64,000 bases of DNA, taken from the NCBI GenBank assembly GCA_022494885.1, contig JAGVSM010002896.1:58844-122843 (forward strand), read 5' to 3'. Positions 53,601 through 54,799 of this stretch are shown here, in pieces. Origin of the DNA: Micrasema longulum (lineage: Eukaryota > Arthropoda > Insecta > Trichoptera > Brachycentridae). Below the pieces are notes generated by a model. It saw only the letters and a program-made list of their open reading frames with translations, did not search any database and was not told where the DNA came from. Each line of letters begins with the position of its first letter. Position 1 is the stretch's first letter. The translations under genes and the position numbers were made by a program.

Positions 53601-54799
53601 GGATGTTTCGGAATCACTTTGGCTCTCGGTTATTATTAGCACTGTTCAATTTTGTAATGCCACAAAATCGCCCTTGATTAGCGCCTTCTAAACATCACTC
53701 AATATAAACATTCTCGTTTTCATTGTAGTATCTCAGCTACACCATAAATGTCTTATAAAAGAATTTGGTTGGTTTCGGTTATTACTAGAATTTCCAAAAT
53801 AAACCATCTAGCCACGTGATATCTGACAGAGAATGGCCCATTTCACATTTATGTATCTTCCAAATCCACATGGTACGGTAAAATAAGGGTTGATTGACAT
53901 TTATTATATTATTTTGTATCTACTAAAAATTTATTTAGCACTTACTATCGGGTAAAAATACTGCAAAAGGTAATCGAGTGGAGATTAGGCGGCCTCATGT
54001 GTACTGTTTATTGCGTTTGCCTGGCATTATATGTTATTTTATAGTCCCTTGTGGATTTTTGCCAAGGTGTGAAATGAGTCAATCATGTGATATCACACAG
54101 AGAGCTTGTGGTTTGCATGTGTACAGCAGTCAAATCTCCGTGAATGTACTTTAGACATAATCATATCAGGCTTTTTTTTATGAATTTGAATTTATGAAAT
54201 ACTGTCAATTATTAGTAGAATAAACTAATTTGAATTTTGAATTCCCGCAAAAATGGTCATTGCATTGGGCCACACCCCTAATACGTCATGATTCATGTTG
54301 ATTTTAAACTTTGTAACCGTTAAATTTTTTATAGAACAGGAAACTTGACGTTACAAATATCAATGCCAAACATGTCGCGTTTTTCTAGGGACATATTTTT
54401 TTATAATTTATTTTTTAAAGTAATGTATGAACACATTTCTCCACAATCATCTTGATTTTGAAAATACAATTAAGTTTTCCAAATCCATTTCGTATGTTTT
54501 TATCGGGATTCGCAGTATGTGATATTTCTCTATTATACTACGATATCTATATGAAGTAGGCACCTACTCCCAACTCGGATAATATCAGATGAATTTTTCT
54601 TAAATTATGTTGTTTTTAATTTCAGGTAGTTGTGTTGTGCAAACATTTCGTCTGTGATAATCCTCAACTTTCACGGAGCACCACATCCAACGGGGACAGT
54701 GGACGCTCACTAGACAACCACAATTCTGTGCGGAGACTGATTTCCACTTCCAGTATCAAGCAAGAAGATCTAGACTCAGATCTGCCACCTGTTACATAA
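8510..54799 (+). CDS. lipid phosphate phosphatase, wunen/lazaro-like (whole spliced gene)
   Basis: Join of 8510-8657, 46216-46370, 48437-48663, 51760-51880, 53335-53511 and 54626-54799: 1002 nt, 333 residues plus stop; the initiation exon lies further upstream. PAP2-family integral membrane enzymes of this type dephosphorylate phosphatidate, lysophosphatidate or sphingosine-1-phosphate on the outer face of the cell. Visible: span 1 about residues 40-63, GFYCNDPS loop at 67-74, span 2 about 86-110, motif 1 KSVVGEPRP (Lys151, Arg158), a glycosylation site NCT at 172 in the expected outer loop, motif 2 PSGH 202-205, motif 3 TRISDHRHHWWD (Arg251, His257, Asp261), and six spans in total. The first motif-3 residue is Thr where the family usually has Ser. 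The C-terminal tail is short and Ser-rich. All junctions are GT-AG and phase-consistent. Confidence is high for 46216-54799 and moderate for the 8510 exon. Confidence 0.85.
8973..9079. mobile_element. short MITE, copy 1
   Basis: Ends gggtgctattctgaa and tttggaataccaa are imperfect inverted repeats, flanked by CCCTG on both sides. The centre is itself palindromic (gtgtattttgtatgtaaatacac). Related to 52548-52666. Confidence 0.7.
9252..9435 (+). mobile_element. SINE family 1, tRNA-headed
   Basis: The head carries an A-box-like tgtggctagtg and a B-box ggttcaaatcc about 40 bp downstream. A conserved body follows: ctctaccccaacttgattcccattttctaa, gagttatttacaactcgttgaaaatggccc and tatttgggtaaatcataagaacg. 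Six further copies and one chimera occur in the window in both orientations. The cloverleaf is not complete, so this is not a tRNA gene. Confidence 0.85.
9801..10459 (+). mobile_element. SINE family 2, split by a LINE insertion
   Basis: Head 9801-9868: gcgcgtttgcctaccatgcaagaggt and B-box gggtttgattccc. The rest of the SINE resumes at 10286 (gaaatatttatttaaaagg, then gtgtaccaatccagtgccctatgcaccattaggtgtgg), as in the uninterrupted copy at 52095-52352. Confidence 0.85.
9869..10285 (-). pseudogene. 5'-truncated LINE inserted in a SINE
   Basis: Flanked by the 11-bp target duplication atggttgatat (9858-9868 and 10286-10296). On the minus strand the sequence is the C-terminal tail typical of endonuclease/RT LINEs (CHQEEEPHTLVTYSAV-like segment, RGGY.G, then a DRDEFRKMVANLR-like end), with stops. 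The 3' end is a (GAA)n run, seen as cttcttcttc on the + strand. Confidence 0.8.
10705..10880 (-). repeat. repeat B fragment
   Basis: Reverse complement of part of the 39190-39470 copy: aggcgttgcctact.ggtgaa, ccggatgaatctcaccca, gtgtaaagtggt.acttaaaccagccaatga. Confidence 0.8.
10960..11335 (+). other. possible LINE 3' UTR tail
   Basis: T-rich, low-complexity sequence ending in aaaataaatgccttttgggcgttaatg and an A-rich stretch, resembling the tails at 37520-37740 and 46480-46910 (aaaggcac...gtgcc followed by ataaaat). No coding portion is visible. Confidence 0.35.
11336..11405 (-). repeat. repeat B terminus fragment
   Basis: Contains ccgtaaatggctggacttccatattcccttctcaaaaatgt, the reverse complement of the repeat B left end. 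Confidence 0.65.
11545..12100. other. unassigned repeat-like block with a 75-bp tandem duplication
   Basis: 11700-11985 is less AT-rich and open on both strands for about 200-250 bp, but neither translation resembles a family I know. At its right edge gtaggtacc.aggtacttgttt...aattccaaaac occurs at about 11981 and again at about 12056. Confidence 0.4.
12285..12570. repeat. interspersed repeat C, copy 2
   Basis: Diverged copy of 8075-8315 in the same orientation, with the shared blocks described for copy 1 and a common right part accgc.c.taaatcggt. Confidence 0.75.
12600..12777 (-). mobile_element. tRNA-headed SINE (third head type)
   Basis: On the minus strand: ggcctccgtggcgtagtggtc (A-box), a short arm, and ggttcgattcc (B-box), followed by a body that includes gtggttttt and ends T-rich. 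The acceptor stem does not close, which rules out an intact tRNA gene. Confidence 0.75.
12880..13080 (-). mobile_element. degenerate SINE family 2
   Basis: Recognisable only by ccggtgctagtccagagac, the body piece with cactgcagaaacac, and the head remnant ggccaaccattacacta. Confidence 0.45.
13362..13761. mobile_element. MITE family 1, copy 1
   Basis: Left end caatgaggaacttcag and right end actgaactttctcattg are inverted repeats. The interior shares gaaattggata...aaaaaatgttttct, gacgtcac, ccggttt and gcgctgataatacgatat with 58161-58534. No reading frame. Confidence 0.8.
13762..14423. other. no gene recognised
   Basis: AT-rich unique-looking sequence without ORFs of note. Confidence 0.4.
14424..14690 (+). 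repeat. interspersed repeat E, copy 1
   Basis: Shares agagtcgcccata, gctacaggttacag.aatacaacgggcc, cgcttttgtt.tttgcaatagagct.aaggg and ttattactct with 37890-38096 (reverse) and, in part, 62305-62525. Confidence 0.8.
14826..14973. mobile_element. MITE with 40-bp inverted ends
   Basis: ggccttattctg.taact.aatttcgtttcgtaa..ttcgttcg at the left pairs with cgaacgaacttacgaaacgaaattgtggcagaataagcc at the right. About 148 bp in all, no ORF. Confidence 0.75.
15340..15655 (-). mobile_element. SINE family 2, minus copy
   Basis: Head at the right end (revcomp gcgtaatgtagtggttggcgc, then gggttcgattttt) and tail at the left (taatggtgcatagggctctgcatt). A further block, ccactcgattttccttttcggaatttttacc, lies beyond the head and recurs near other family 2 copies (23570, 30880), so it may be part of a longer variant. 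Confidence 0.75.
15922..16755. repeat. repeat B termini in inverted pair
   Basis: 15922-16110 matches repeat B forward (ttgcaacag, ttattggctggttt, gtgaacactttacac, ccattctgcctatgttt). 16590-16755 matches it in reverse (tttcagctcttttgctttac, actttgcaaagtggg, aatcaggcaataac). The pair encloses about 480 bp of AT-rich sequence and may be one element with both ends. Confidence 0.55.
16870..17395 (-). pseudogene. LINE reverse transcriptase C-terminus (RTE-like)
   Basis: The minus-strand frame at 17119-17388 contains KAKLAVHNGVLVPIPMYGSE, VWTW and NAVEIRSLRRMCGKT, the stretch that follows the RT domain in many animal LINEs. The lower part (16880-17110) continues with a frame-broken W.GH.ER-type tail. 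A short piece at about 32325-32390 matches the 16880-16950 region. Confidence 0.8.
17590..17910 (-). pseudogene. second LINE C-terminal fragment
   Basis: Minus-strand reading around 17650-17760 gives WFAHVRTMDPSRFSHIVL, then QGRRLAGRPQNSW: the conserved W..HV.RM...R and GRR..GRP...W motifs of LINE RT tails. No start, broken at both ends. Confidence 0.7.
18060..18145 (+). mobile_element. SINE family 2 head, truncated
   Basis: Has gcaggtggttggggcgtttgcctatcat and a weak B-box aattcaattcctgg, then diverges. Confidence 0.5.
18150..19040. other. no gene recognised
   Basis: AT-rich. Around 18507-18540, cccaactcaacacatggc resembles 26945-26986 in reverse, a minor dispersed repeat. Confidence 0.4.
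19041..19740 (-). pseudogene. LINE 3' end with expanded coding repeat
   Basis: The + strand order (ggcctaagccat, gacaaacaagggcaa, gagctaagccatgc, gaagagatcta.g.aaagc.ggaagatctat) parallels 28951-29460, where the minus strand still reads as a LINE C-terminus. Here the region between 19306 and 19544 is amplified. Confidence 0.7.
19306..19544. repeat. 4 x ~60-bp tandem repeat in LINE coding sequence
   Basis: Units begin at 19306, 19365, 19425 and 19485 with ga..tgactaat.t.c.c. and run through ttg.gacataaaaac.aagttgct. Only one unit is present in the homologous LINE at 29188-29250. Confidence 0.85.
20325..20400 (+). repeat. dispersed repeat G fragment
   Basis: ccagtgcctcaattatgaacgctatcttcatcagtatatatcgagac matches 63026-63075 with few differences. 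Confidence 0.6.
21149..21394. repeat. direct duplication with G-run
   Basis: 21149-21241 and 21308-21394 share cgatgtac, aaaacttg.tgg, a G7 or G6 run, gg.a.tatacctttgta.tcg and tttatcttcaactat. The copies are 159 bp apart and about 75-80% similar by eye. Confidence 0.75.
21420..21548 (-). other. coding-like segment, unrecognised
   Basis: On the minus strand this balanced-composition stretch reads KVKEKGYRLKKAKVLEKYAG then RQDYNGEDLLHSSQDLDYDG, a charged sequence with normal-looking codon use inside an AT-rich region. No clear splice sites were found and I do not know the family. It may be a transposon ORF piece or an isolated exon. Confidence 0.3.
21775..21972 (-). repeat. retroposon 3' end (family with 25636)
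   Basis: About 190 bp nearly identical to 25640-25836: ttattcagaaaacatac, aaaaagaccaattaagttttc, gaataattgttgacatttgcgtt. The second copy starts with a T run, which fits a poly-A tail on the minus strand. Confidence 0.75.
21986..22223. repeat. long GC-rich hairpin, ~100-bp stem
   Basis: Arm 22124-22223 is the near-perfect reverse complement of 21986-22104; the left arm carries two small insertions. The loop is 19 nt (22105-22123). The arms contain repeated gaacggtga/taacggtga units. It sits exactly between two retroposon fragments. No ORF. Confidence 0.9.
22255..22860 (+). pseudogene. LINE reverse transcriptase C-terminus
   Basis: Frames read LTRPLW/MAELYEKTHRFDIKC and, near 22615-22740, HKYNTRQQKHYHIKKAKTN followed by a YNGLKHYKDLPYNL segment; this is the N.R...T..G....y.g...yn.LP signature at the end of Jockey/CR1-type LINE RTs. 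The upstream half has stops. Related to 38590-39120. Confidence 0.75.
23310..23600 (-). repeat. interspersed repeat D, copy 1
   Basis: attcacggata...cacatgcaaaccacaagccctatgcgtaatatcgtatgattggcccatttcaca is the reverse of 54040-54150 and resembles 48715-48800. Its right edge has the ctagtcgatttccttttgcagg block seen beside SINE family 2. Confidence 0.6.
23640..23935 (+). repeat. LINE 3' UTR tail
   Basis: Ends gtaggtaggaagaaatcgc...ggcaatatgcccgcc...gttaaataaataataaaa, matching the tail at 40245-40335 where the coding end is still visible. Confidence 0.65.
23996..24125 (+). mobile_element. chimeric SINE: family 1 head on family 2 tail
   Basis: 23996-24042 is the SINE 1 head (gggttgtggccccttggttag...gcggactcacggatcg). 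From about 24052 the sequence is the SINE 2 tail (ctgcgattggtgtaccaatgcagtgccctatgcaccattgggtgcgg), ending (atg)n. The B-box and the whole SINE 1 body are gone. Confidence 0.8.
24131..25062. other. no gene recognised
   Basis: AT-rich. A repeat B fragment lies at about 24955-25020 (tagagagggataac...gagaag.aatatgg), and (ATT)n at about 24761-24776. Confidence 0.45.
25063..26096. mobile_element. element bounded by ~45-bp terminal inverted repeats
   Basis: 25063-25107 (atatcgatgctggaaagg...agcgacatgtagcaa) is the reverse complement of 26052-26096 with about four differences. The interior is non-coding and holds the retroposon 3' end at 25636-25836. No target duplication was found. Confidence 0.65.
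25636..25836 (-). repeat. retroposon 3' end nested in the 25063-26096 element
   Basis: Second copy of the 21775-21972 sequence, preceded by a run of T. Confidence 0.75.
26570..26650 (+). mobile_element. SINE family 2 tail fragment
   Basis: tcctggacccgaagcataag and ccaatgctgtgccctatgcatcattaggtgcgg; the middle and the head are lost. Confidence 0.65.
26674..26856 (-). mobile_element. SINE family 1
   Basis: Full-length reverse copy, from cgtttttatgatttacccaaatattt to the head complement ccatgggaccgcaacccgg. Confidence 0.85.
26857..27339. other. no gene; small hairpin
   Basis: AT-rich. At about 26947-26986, gtcccaactc pairs with gagttgggac. Confidence 0.5.
27340..27730 (+). pseudogene. LINE C-terminus and 3' UTR
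   Basis: The frame at 27367-27573 contains NKYGKRRLQYSIPKIFN and then VRRLLKLWLIEKSF, the (Y)GKR.l.Y..P.ifN...LL..WL.E pattern that ends many insect LINE RTs. The 3' UTR holds a stem, cctgctga pairing with tcagcagg (27671-27705). Confidence 0.7.
28215..28584. mobile_element. foldback element 1 (complete)
   Basis: Arms of about 150 bp: the left runs from ggtgttctttaaaccctgtcacatccg to cttctgcaggggagaaacgaggag, and the right is the mirror of this. The loop of about 45 bp is GC-rich and includes gcggccgc. No ORF. Two further copies: 30936-32003 and 40910-41264. Confidence 0.9.
28940..29460 (-). pseudogene. LINE C-terminus
   Basis: The minus frame at 29129-29398 reads MERRRTEVDLICIFKILNAL, then FHVPDRVTRSQNLLF and PMSRMCRLVNS: LERRR..DL..ifKilng...cp.ll..i.f.VP.R.TR, the Jockey/CR1 RT tail. 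The 3' part (28940-29125) matches 19041-19260. Confidence 0.8.
29458..29659. repeat. foldback repeat, ~55-bp arms
   Basis: ttataataataaaat.actttatagttttattccacttttattta (29459 on) mirrors 29612-29659. An inner stem, ttttttaccag with ctggtaaaaaa, brackets a short GC-richer centre (gaccgacatcgtgaga). Confidence 0.85.
30090..30282 (+). repeat. repeat B fragment
   Basis: Diverged but nearly full-length match to 39205-39385: gagaagg.agta.atgtgtaagtctaagcattt, gtaacatttaccgttctgcct, ctcaactcttccatttgt.gacttttgt. Confidence 0.7.
30283..30346 (-). mobile_element. SINE family 2 head
   Basis: Reverse head, accttgccggaaatcgaaccc...tgcgtggtaggca, joined directly to the repeat B fragment on its left. 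Confidence 0.65.
30662..30910 (-). mobile_element. SINE family 2, degenerate minus copy
   Basis: Tail catcattccctttt..cca...agggcactgcatttgta, body cctacgct.cgggtgcaagtctaggaac, head lost; then the ccactcgatttccttattt block. Confidence 0.65.
30936..32003. mobile_element. foldback element 2, interrupted by a LINE
   Basis: 30936-31010 is the start of the left arm. After the LINE insertion, 31743-32003 gives the rest: ttagaacg, cttctgcaggggaaaagcgaggag, the GC-rich loop ctgcgccgcgcac and the right arm ending aaggtacaccctgtat. Confidence 0.85.
31011..31742 (+). pseudogene. LINE C-terminus inserted in foldback 2
   Basis: About 95% identical to 35216-35945 in the opposite orientation, where the frame is open. 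Here frames are broken, but AISNEKMFKKAIKKWIVELG remains. The 3' UTR ends ctcggcacggaaaaccccagtgaggtcacatt. Confidence 0.8.
32004..32459. other. no gene; LINE scrap
   Basis: 32325-32395 matches 16880-16950 (cgccgtttc...aggcagaga...ctttgcatac). The rest is unassigned. Confidence 0.45.
32460..32702 (-). mobile_element. SINE family 2, near full length
   Basis: Complete order in reverse: tail with atggtgcatagggcactgcattggtacacca, body ctagtgtaaaaacaccc, B-box complement gggaatcgaac, head cttgcatggtaggcaaacgcgctgacca. Confidence 0.85.
32703..33484. other. no gene recognised
   Basis: AT-rich unique-looking sequence with short ORFs only. Confidence 0.4.
33485..34290. repeat. interspersed repeat F, copy 2 (empty site)
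   Basis: Matches 3595-4990 without the 546-bp insertion: here attaaagtaatggataatat is continuous at about 34062-34080. Confidence 0.8.
34632..34683 (-). mobile_element. 52-bp retroposon stub with target duplication
   Basis: Flanked by tcaacggraaccaatc (34616-34631 and 34684-34699, one mismatch). It starts with (ttc)n and contains cctaccagga, like the 3' end of the LINE at 9869-10285, so it is probably a severely 5'-truncated copy. Confidence 0.7.
35190..35955 (-). pseudogene. LINE reverse transcriptase C-terminus
   Basis: An open minus frame at 35480-35956 of 158 residues begins MEYGIIGWGGASDTVL, then QKSIVKIIF, FGQRDFEYYSIKIYNLLP and KMFKKAIKKWIVELG. This is the y.i..WG......l...Q...ik.i....... 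and yN.LP pattern after the RT domain. The 5' part is absent. It is the better preserved partner of 31011-31742. Confidence 0.85.
35957..36460. other. no gene recognised
   Basis: AT-rich, with no repeat match noticed. Confidence 0.35.
36461..36625 (+). mobile_element. SINE family 1
   Basis: Head cgggttgtggtcccgtggcaagtg, B-box ggttcgaaccccac, then the family body, lacking the ggccctcaaaatg part. Confidence 0.85.
36715..36965 (+). mobile_element. SINE family 2, diverged
   Basis: gacgcattcgtctaccatgattgaggt, B-box ggttcaattcctgac, tail taggtattccaatgtagtgtcc. Confidence 0.7.
36995..37080. repeat. 27-bp imperfect inverted repeat
   Basis: aaagaaaaatcacttagtgttatgaca pairs with tatgacactaagcaatgtttttcttt across about 33 nt. 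Confidence 0.75.
37081..37889. other. no gene recognised
   Basis: Mixed composition; 37190-37440 is richer in CG but has no ORF. 37520-37740 resembles a LINE 3' tail (tgaaaggcacaaagtgctgtttatt). Confidence 0.4.
37890..38096 (-). repeat. interspersed repeat E, copy 2
   Basis: Reverse complement of 14424-14640, ending tgggcgactctatt. Confidence 0.8.
38590..39120 (+). pseudogene. LINE reverse transcriptase C-terminus
   Basis: The frame at 38676-39005 starts MQLLWEAGNQNNINILQRQQ and continues NKILKLVYDFPYLTATKELF, the l.WG......i...Q.k.ik.i.. pattern. A shift after 39005 continues as QRLKLYNKLPDKTKQKI. The upstream part is frame-broken. Confidence 0.8.
39190..39470 (+). repeat. repeat B, best copy
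   Basis: Starts ctaaatttgttgcaacagaaggaaaacattttt and runs through gcctgtgacccgtcattggctgg, accactttacacactg and catccggctgaaccattt to aggcaacgcctggtca. At least seven partial copies are in the window; the left terminus appears alone in inverted pairs, as in a TIR element. Confidence 0.8.
39496..39514. repeat. solo MITE family 1 terminus
   Basis: cactgaacttcctcattac equals the right end of the family at 13745-13761 and 58517-58534. Confidence 0.6.
39876..40335 (+). pseudogene. LINE C-terminus and tail
   Basis: The frame from 39892 reads RSNSQGTLLIPIHNSSFFSN, then SYSVHASRL-stop-NHLPSTIKD and KSRQKKHLLSLP-stop. This is the R...f..........s...ra...WN.LP........ F....k..l end of LINE RTs, with the Trp codon turned into a stop. 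Tail: tggaagaaattgc..tttggcaataagcccgcc and an A-rich end. Confidence 0.75.
40340..40490 (-). mobile_element. SINE family 2 tail and body
   Basis: atcatccgtctgcaccata.ggt, gataaggtaatcaggcttacgcttcaga; cut before the head. Confidence 0.6.
40540..40880 (-). pseudogene. mariner transposase C-terminal fragment
   Basis: The minus strand reads SFGWNVLNHPPYSPDLAPSD, followed by YHIFTSLKAHRGGIEF, EVQKEVTKWDKELAGEFF and LVPRFPTYIKL: the PPYSPDLAPSDYHLF..L block with the third catalytic Asp, then the standard C-terminal helices. N-terminal two thirds missing. A different mariner subfamily from the one at 38-1190. Confidence 0.85.
40910..41264. mobile_element. foldback element 3, right end truncated
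   Basis: Left arm complete (aaggtgttctttataccctgtcacatcc). GC-rich loop with gcgcggccgcgccc. The right arm stops at ggtttcggatgtgac, lacking the last ~20 bp. Confidence 0.85.
41850..41985. repeat. tandem pair, ~77-bp period
   Basis: actgtc.gactaaaaatcacagtcag.ta..gtgattcaact..a.gtgaaaaaac occurs at 41849 and again at 41925. Confidence 0.8.
42101..42118. repeat. (TG)9 microsatellite
   Basis: Nine uninterrupted TG units. Confidence 0.95.
42424..42490 (+). mobile_element. SINE family 2 tail fragment
   Basis: gctgagattggtgtaccaatgcaatgcc.tatgcaccattcggg. Confidence 0.6.
42594..42893 (-). pseudogene. Tc1/mariner-superfamily transposase C-terminus
   Basis: In one minus frame: SCDLTPLDYFL-stop-VFVK, then YRNKPTILEALEANI and KTWTDIMRDVTASHGFAG. 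This is the D.tPLDyFLWg..Kd.vY..kP.t...L...I ... W...m..c..s.G.H pattern of IS630/Tc1/mariner-type DDE transposases, with the conserved Trp replaced by a stop. Upstream catalytic parts are missing. Confidence 0.7.
43207..43244. promoter_or_regulatory. hairpin with two CRE octamers
   Basis: gattgtggtgacgtca (43207-43222) pairs perfectly with 43229-43244 across tgcgac. Each arm ends in TGACGTCA, the palindromic CREB/ATF site. It lies about 0.4 kb upstream of the candidate first exon at 43651. A regulatory role is inference; it may simply be a small palindromic repeat. Confidence 0.45.
43284..43453 (-). mobile_element. SINE family 1
   Basis: Reverse copy, cttattatttacccaaata to the head complement cgacgggaccacaactcgg. 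Confidence 0.8.
43619..43623 (+). promoter_or_regulatory. candidate initiator (TCAGT)
   Basis: Arthropod-type initiator in a CpG-rich patch (43550-43700) that stands out from the AT-rich surroundings; it would give a 5' UTR of about 30 nt before the ATG at 43651. Confidence 0.35.
43651..43714 (+). CDS. candidate alternative first exon of the phosphatase gene
   Basis: ATG at 43651 opens 21 codons (MSAPSLCLRDFYQIQF...) plus one base, ending at a consensus donor gtaagt (43715). The left-over A plus TT of the 46216 exon makes Ile and continues into VIALTLSELGLIP, so the phase is right. The product would be 305 residues, the usual length for animal lipid phosphate phosphatases. Span 1 would start at about WTFIVIAL. 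A second possible donor (gtaagc, 43633) lies in the 5' UTR. No transcript evidence is available, so this is a proposal. Confidence 0.45.
43995..44115. repeat. repeat B termini, head to head
   Basis: cgcaacagagagggaaaacag on the left mirrors cccttctattgcaacaaattta on the right, with ttatcattggctgatttaaactt between. Confidence 0.7.
44318..44673 (+). pseudogene. LINE RNase H/C-terminal zinc-motif fragment
   Basis: An open frame reads KMFFPTLADTA, FTGHGAMRSYLYRFKLRN, then CPCDD..SQSIEHLLFQCPFF. The TGHG.f..YL.rF and C.C......e.iEH.lf.CP.f patterns follow RNase H in I/Jockey-type LINEs. The 5' side (44200-44317) has stops. Confidence 0.8.
45120..45402 (+). mobile_element. SINE 2 tail followed by SINE family 1
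   Basis: 45120-45248: cctaagcgtaagactgatcacctta and gccctatgtaccactacgtgcgg. From 45251 a SINE 1 head starts (cgggttgtgatcccgtggcta) and runs through the body, short of the acaactcgttg block. Confidence 0.8.
45403..46215. other. unassigned block before the first secure exon
   Basis: 45640-46040 is less AT-rich, with overlapping ORFs on both strands of about 60-75 codons; none resembles a phosphatase N-terminus or a transposon protein I know. The acceptor for the 46216 exon is the T-rich run ending tttccag. Confidence 0.4.
46216..46370 (+). CDS. phosphatase exon: rest of span 1, outer loop, span 2
   Basis: Acceptor tttccag at 46209-46215, donor gtaaaa at 46371. Encodes VIALTLSELGLIP, then HHHGGFYCNDPSISHKFHGD, then VSVPILLVGSALIPLFM. 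The GF.C.DPS....f.GDTV loop after span 1 is typical of insect wunen/lazaro-type enzymes. Confidence 0.88.
46371..47844. other. intron, LINE-tail-like and unassigned
   Basis: 46440-46910 is T-rich and ends in aaaggcactaagtgccgtttatttcaataaaat, like a LINE 3' tail on the + strand. 46911-47844 is AT-rich without a gene. Confidence 0.45.
47845..48010 (+). mobile_element. SINE family 2 in intron
   Basis: ggatcatgcttaaggtctcgggttcaattcctgg, then tgcacctgaagcgtaaggctgatcac; the tail is cut. Confidence 0.7.
48437..48663 (+). CDS. phosphatase exon: span 3 and motif 1
   Basis: Acceptor tttcag, donor gtgagt. Encodes end of span 2 (ILIVELILY), a cytoplasmic loop, span 3 and KSVVGEPRPHFLDTCAPD with the catalytic-site Lys and Arg, then INCTTG with the conserved N-glycosylation site. 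Confidence 0.95.
48715..48805 (-). repeat. interspersed repeat D, copy 2
   Basis: cattcacggagactggactgctgaacac...caagcccactgtgtgatatcatgtgattga, reverse of 54060-54150. Confidence 0.65.
49073..49315 (+). mobile_element. SINE family 1 preceded by a second tRNA-like head
   Basis: 49075-49135 has cttccgtggtagtgtatagg and a B-box ggctcgaatcct. From 49142 a normal SINE 1 follows (cgggttgtgggcccgtggatagtg, B-box ggttcgaatccc). Confidence 0.75.
49535..49792 (-). mobile_element. SINE family 2, near full length
   Basis: Reverse copy with all blocks: tail with taatggtgcataaggcactgcattggtacacca, B-box complement gggaatcgaaccc, head cttgcatggcaggcaaacgcgctgacca. Confidence 0.9.
49793..51759. other. intron, no gene
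   Basis: AT-rich. 49915-49945 has a repeat B scrap (aaaccagtcaatgataggtcataag). An inverted pair gagttaccca/tgggtaactc at 51346-51355 and 51498-51507 brackets 142 bp, possibly a tiny MITE. Confidence 0.5.
51760..51880 (+). CDS. phosphatase exon: motif 2 and span 4
   Basis: Acceptor ttttacag, donor gtaagt. Encodes YISEYKCTNRAISKYYIRD, then SFPSGHTSLSLYLAIFLF: the PSGH motif with the His that helps form the phospho-enzyme, at the start of span 4. Confidence 0.95.
52095..52352 (+). mobile_element. SINE family 2, reference copy
   Basis: Complete: A-box gtgtagtggtcagcgcgtttgcctgcc, B-box gggtttgattccc, body ggactggcacctgaagcgtaagactgatca, tail ggtgtaccaatgcc...ccctatgcaccatta, ending gatgatggtgatga. 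Confidence 0.9.
52419..52790 (+). mobile_element. SINE family 2 interrupted by a MITE
   Basis: Head 52419-52475 with B-box gggtttgattccc. The body breaks after gcacctg (52547) and resumes at gagcgtaaggcc (52671). Confidence 0.85.
52548..52666. mobile_element. short MITE, copy 2, inside a SINE
   Basis: Ends ggtattctgaa and ttcagaatacc. Flanked by CCTG (52544-52547 and 52667-52670). Palindromic centre gtgtatttagtacgtaaata. Confidence 0.85.
52840..53190 (-). pseudogene. antisense LINE C-terminus in intron
   Basis: The minus frame reads WVDRV-stop-DDEVFRQI, then REVLNTAKKRKLEYFGHVIR, EKYGILHVILQRRIEG and LFTAAANKVRIAAMISN: the W.dRv.n.eVl..m....evL.tik.RkleYlGHi.R signature of insect LINE RT tails, with three in-frame stops. 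Confidence 0.85.
53335..53511 (+). CDS. phosphatase exon: span 5, motif 3, span 6
   Basis: Acceptor ttttctag, donor gtaagt. Encodes CYLQARACSLRPRLAGPALQ, LVVSWSLLCSL, the motif TRISDHRHHWWD (nucleophile-partner Arg, His and Asp in place) and the start of span 6 (VLAGAVLATILAYYS). Clearly GC-richer than its flanks. Confidence 0.95.
53512..53691 (+). other. open read-through of the 53335 exon into the intron
   Basis: The reading frame continues past the donor for 59 codons (VSYLVAEPALSARLLI...KSPLISAF-stop at 53689-53691) with coding-like composition. If the intron is kept, the enzyme would have a different C-terminal tail after span 6. May be chance. Confidence 0.35.
54030..54160 (+). repeat. 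interspersed repeat D, copy 3
   Basis: gccaaggtgtgaaatgagtcaatcatgtgatatcacacagagagcttgtggtttgcatgtgtacagcag...ctccgtgaatgta. A smaller scrap is at 53805-53860. Confidence 0.65.
54626..54799 (+). CDS. phosphatase terminal exon
   Basis: Acceptor tttcag. Encodes VVLCKHFVCDNPQ (end of span 6) and a 44-residue Ser/Asn-rich cytoplasmic tail ending SDLPPVT, stop at 54797-54799. Confidence 0.93.
   Translation, partial: VVVLCKHFVCDNPQLSRSTTSNGDSGRSLDNHNSVRRLISTSSIKQEDLDSDLPPVT

Noticed and set aside
53298..53639. 113-codon ORF overlapping the phosphatase exon in another frame
   Set aside because: It is a shadow of the true frame, which carries motif 3 and two membrane spans.
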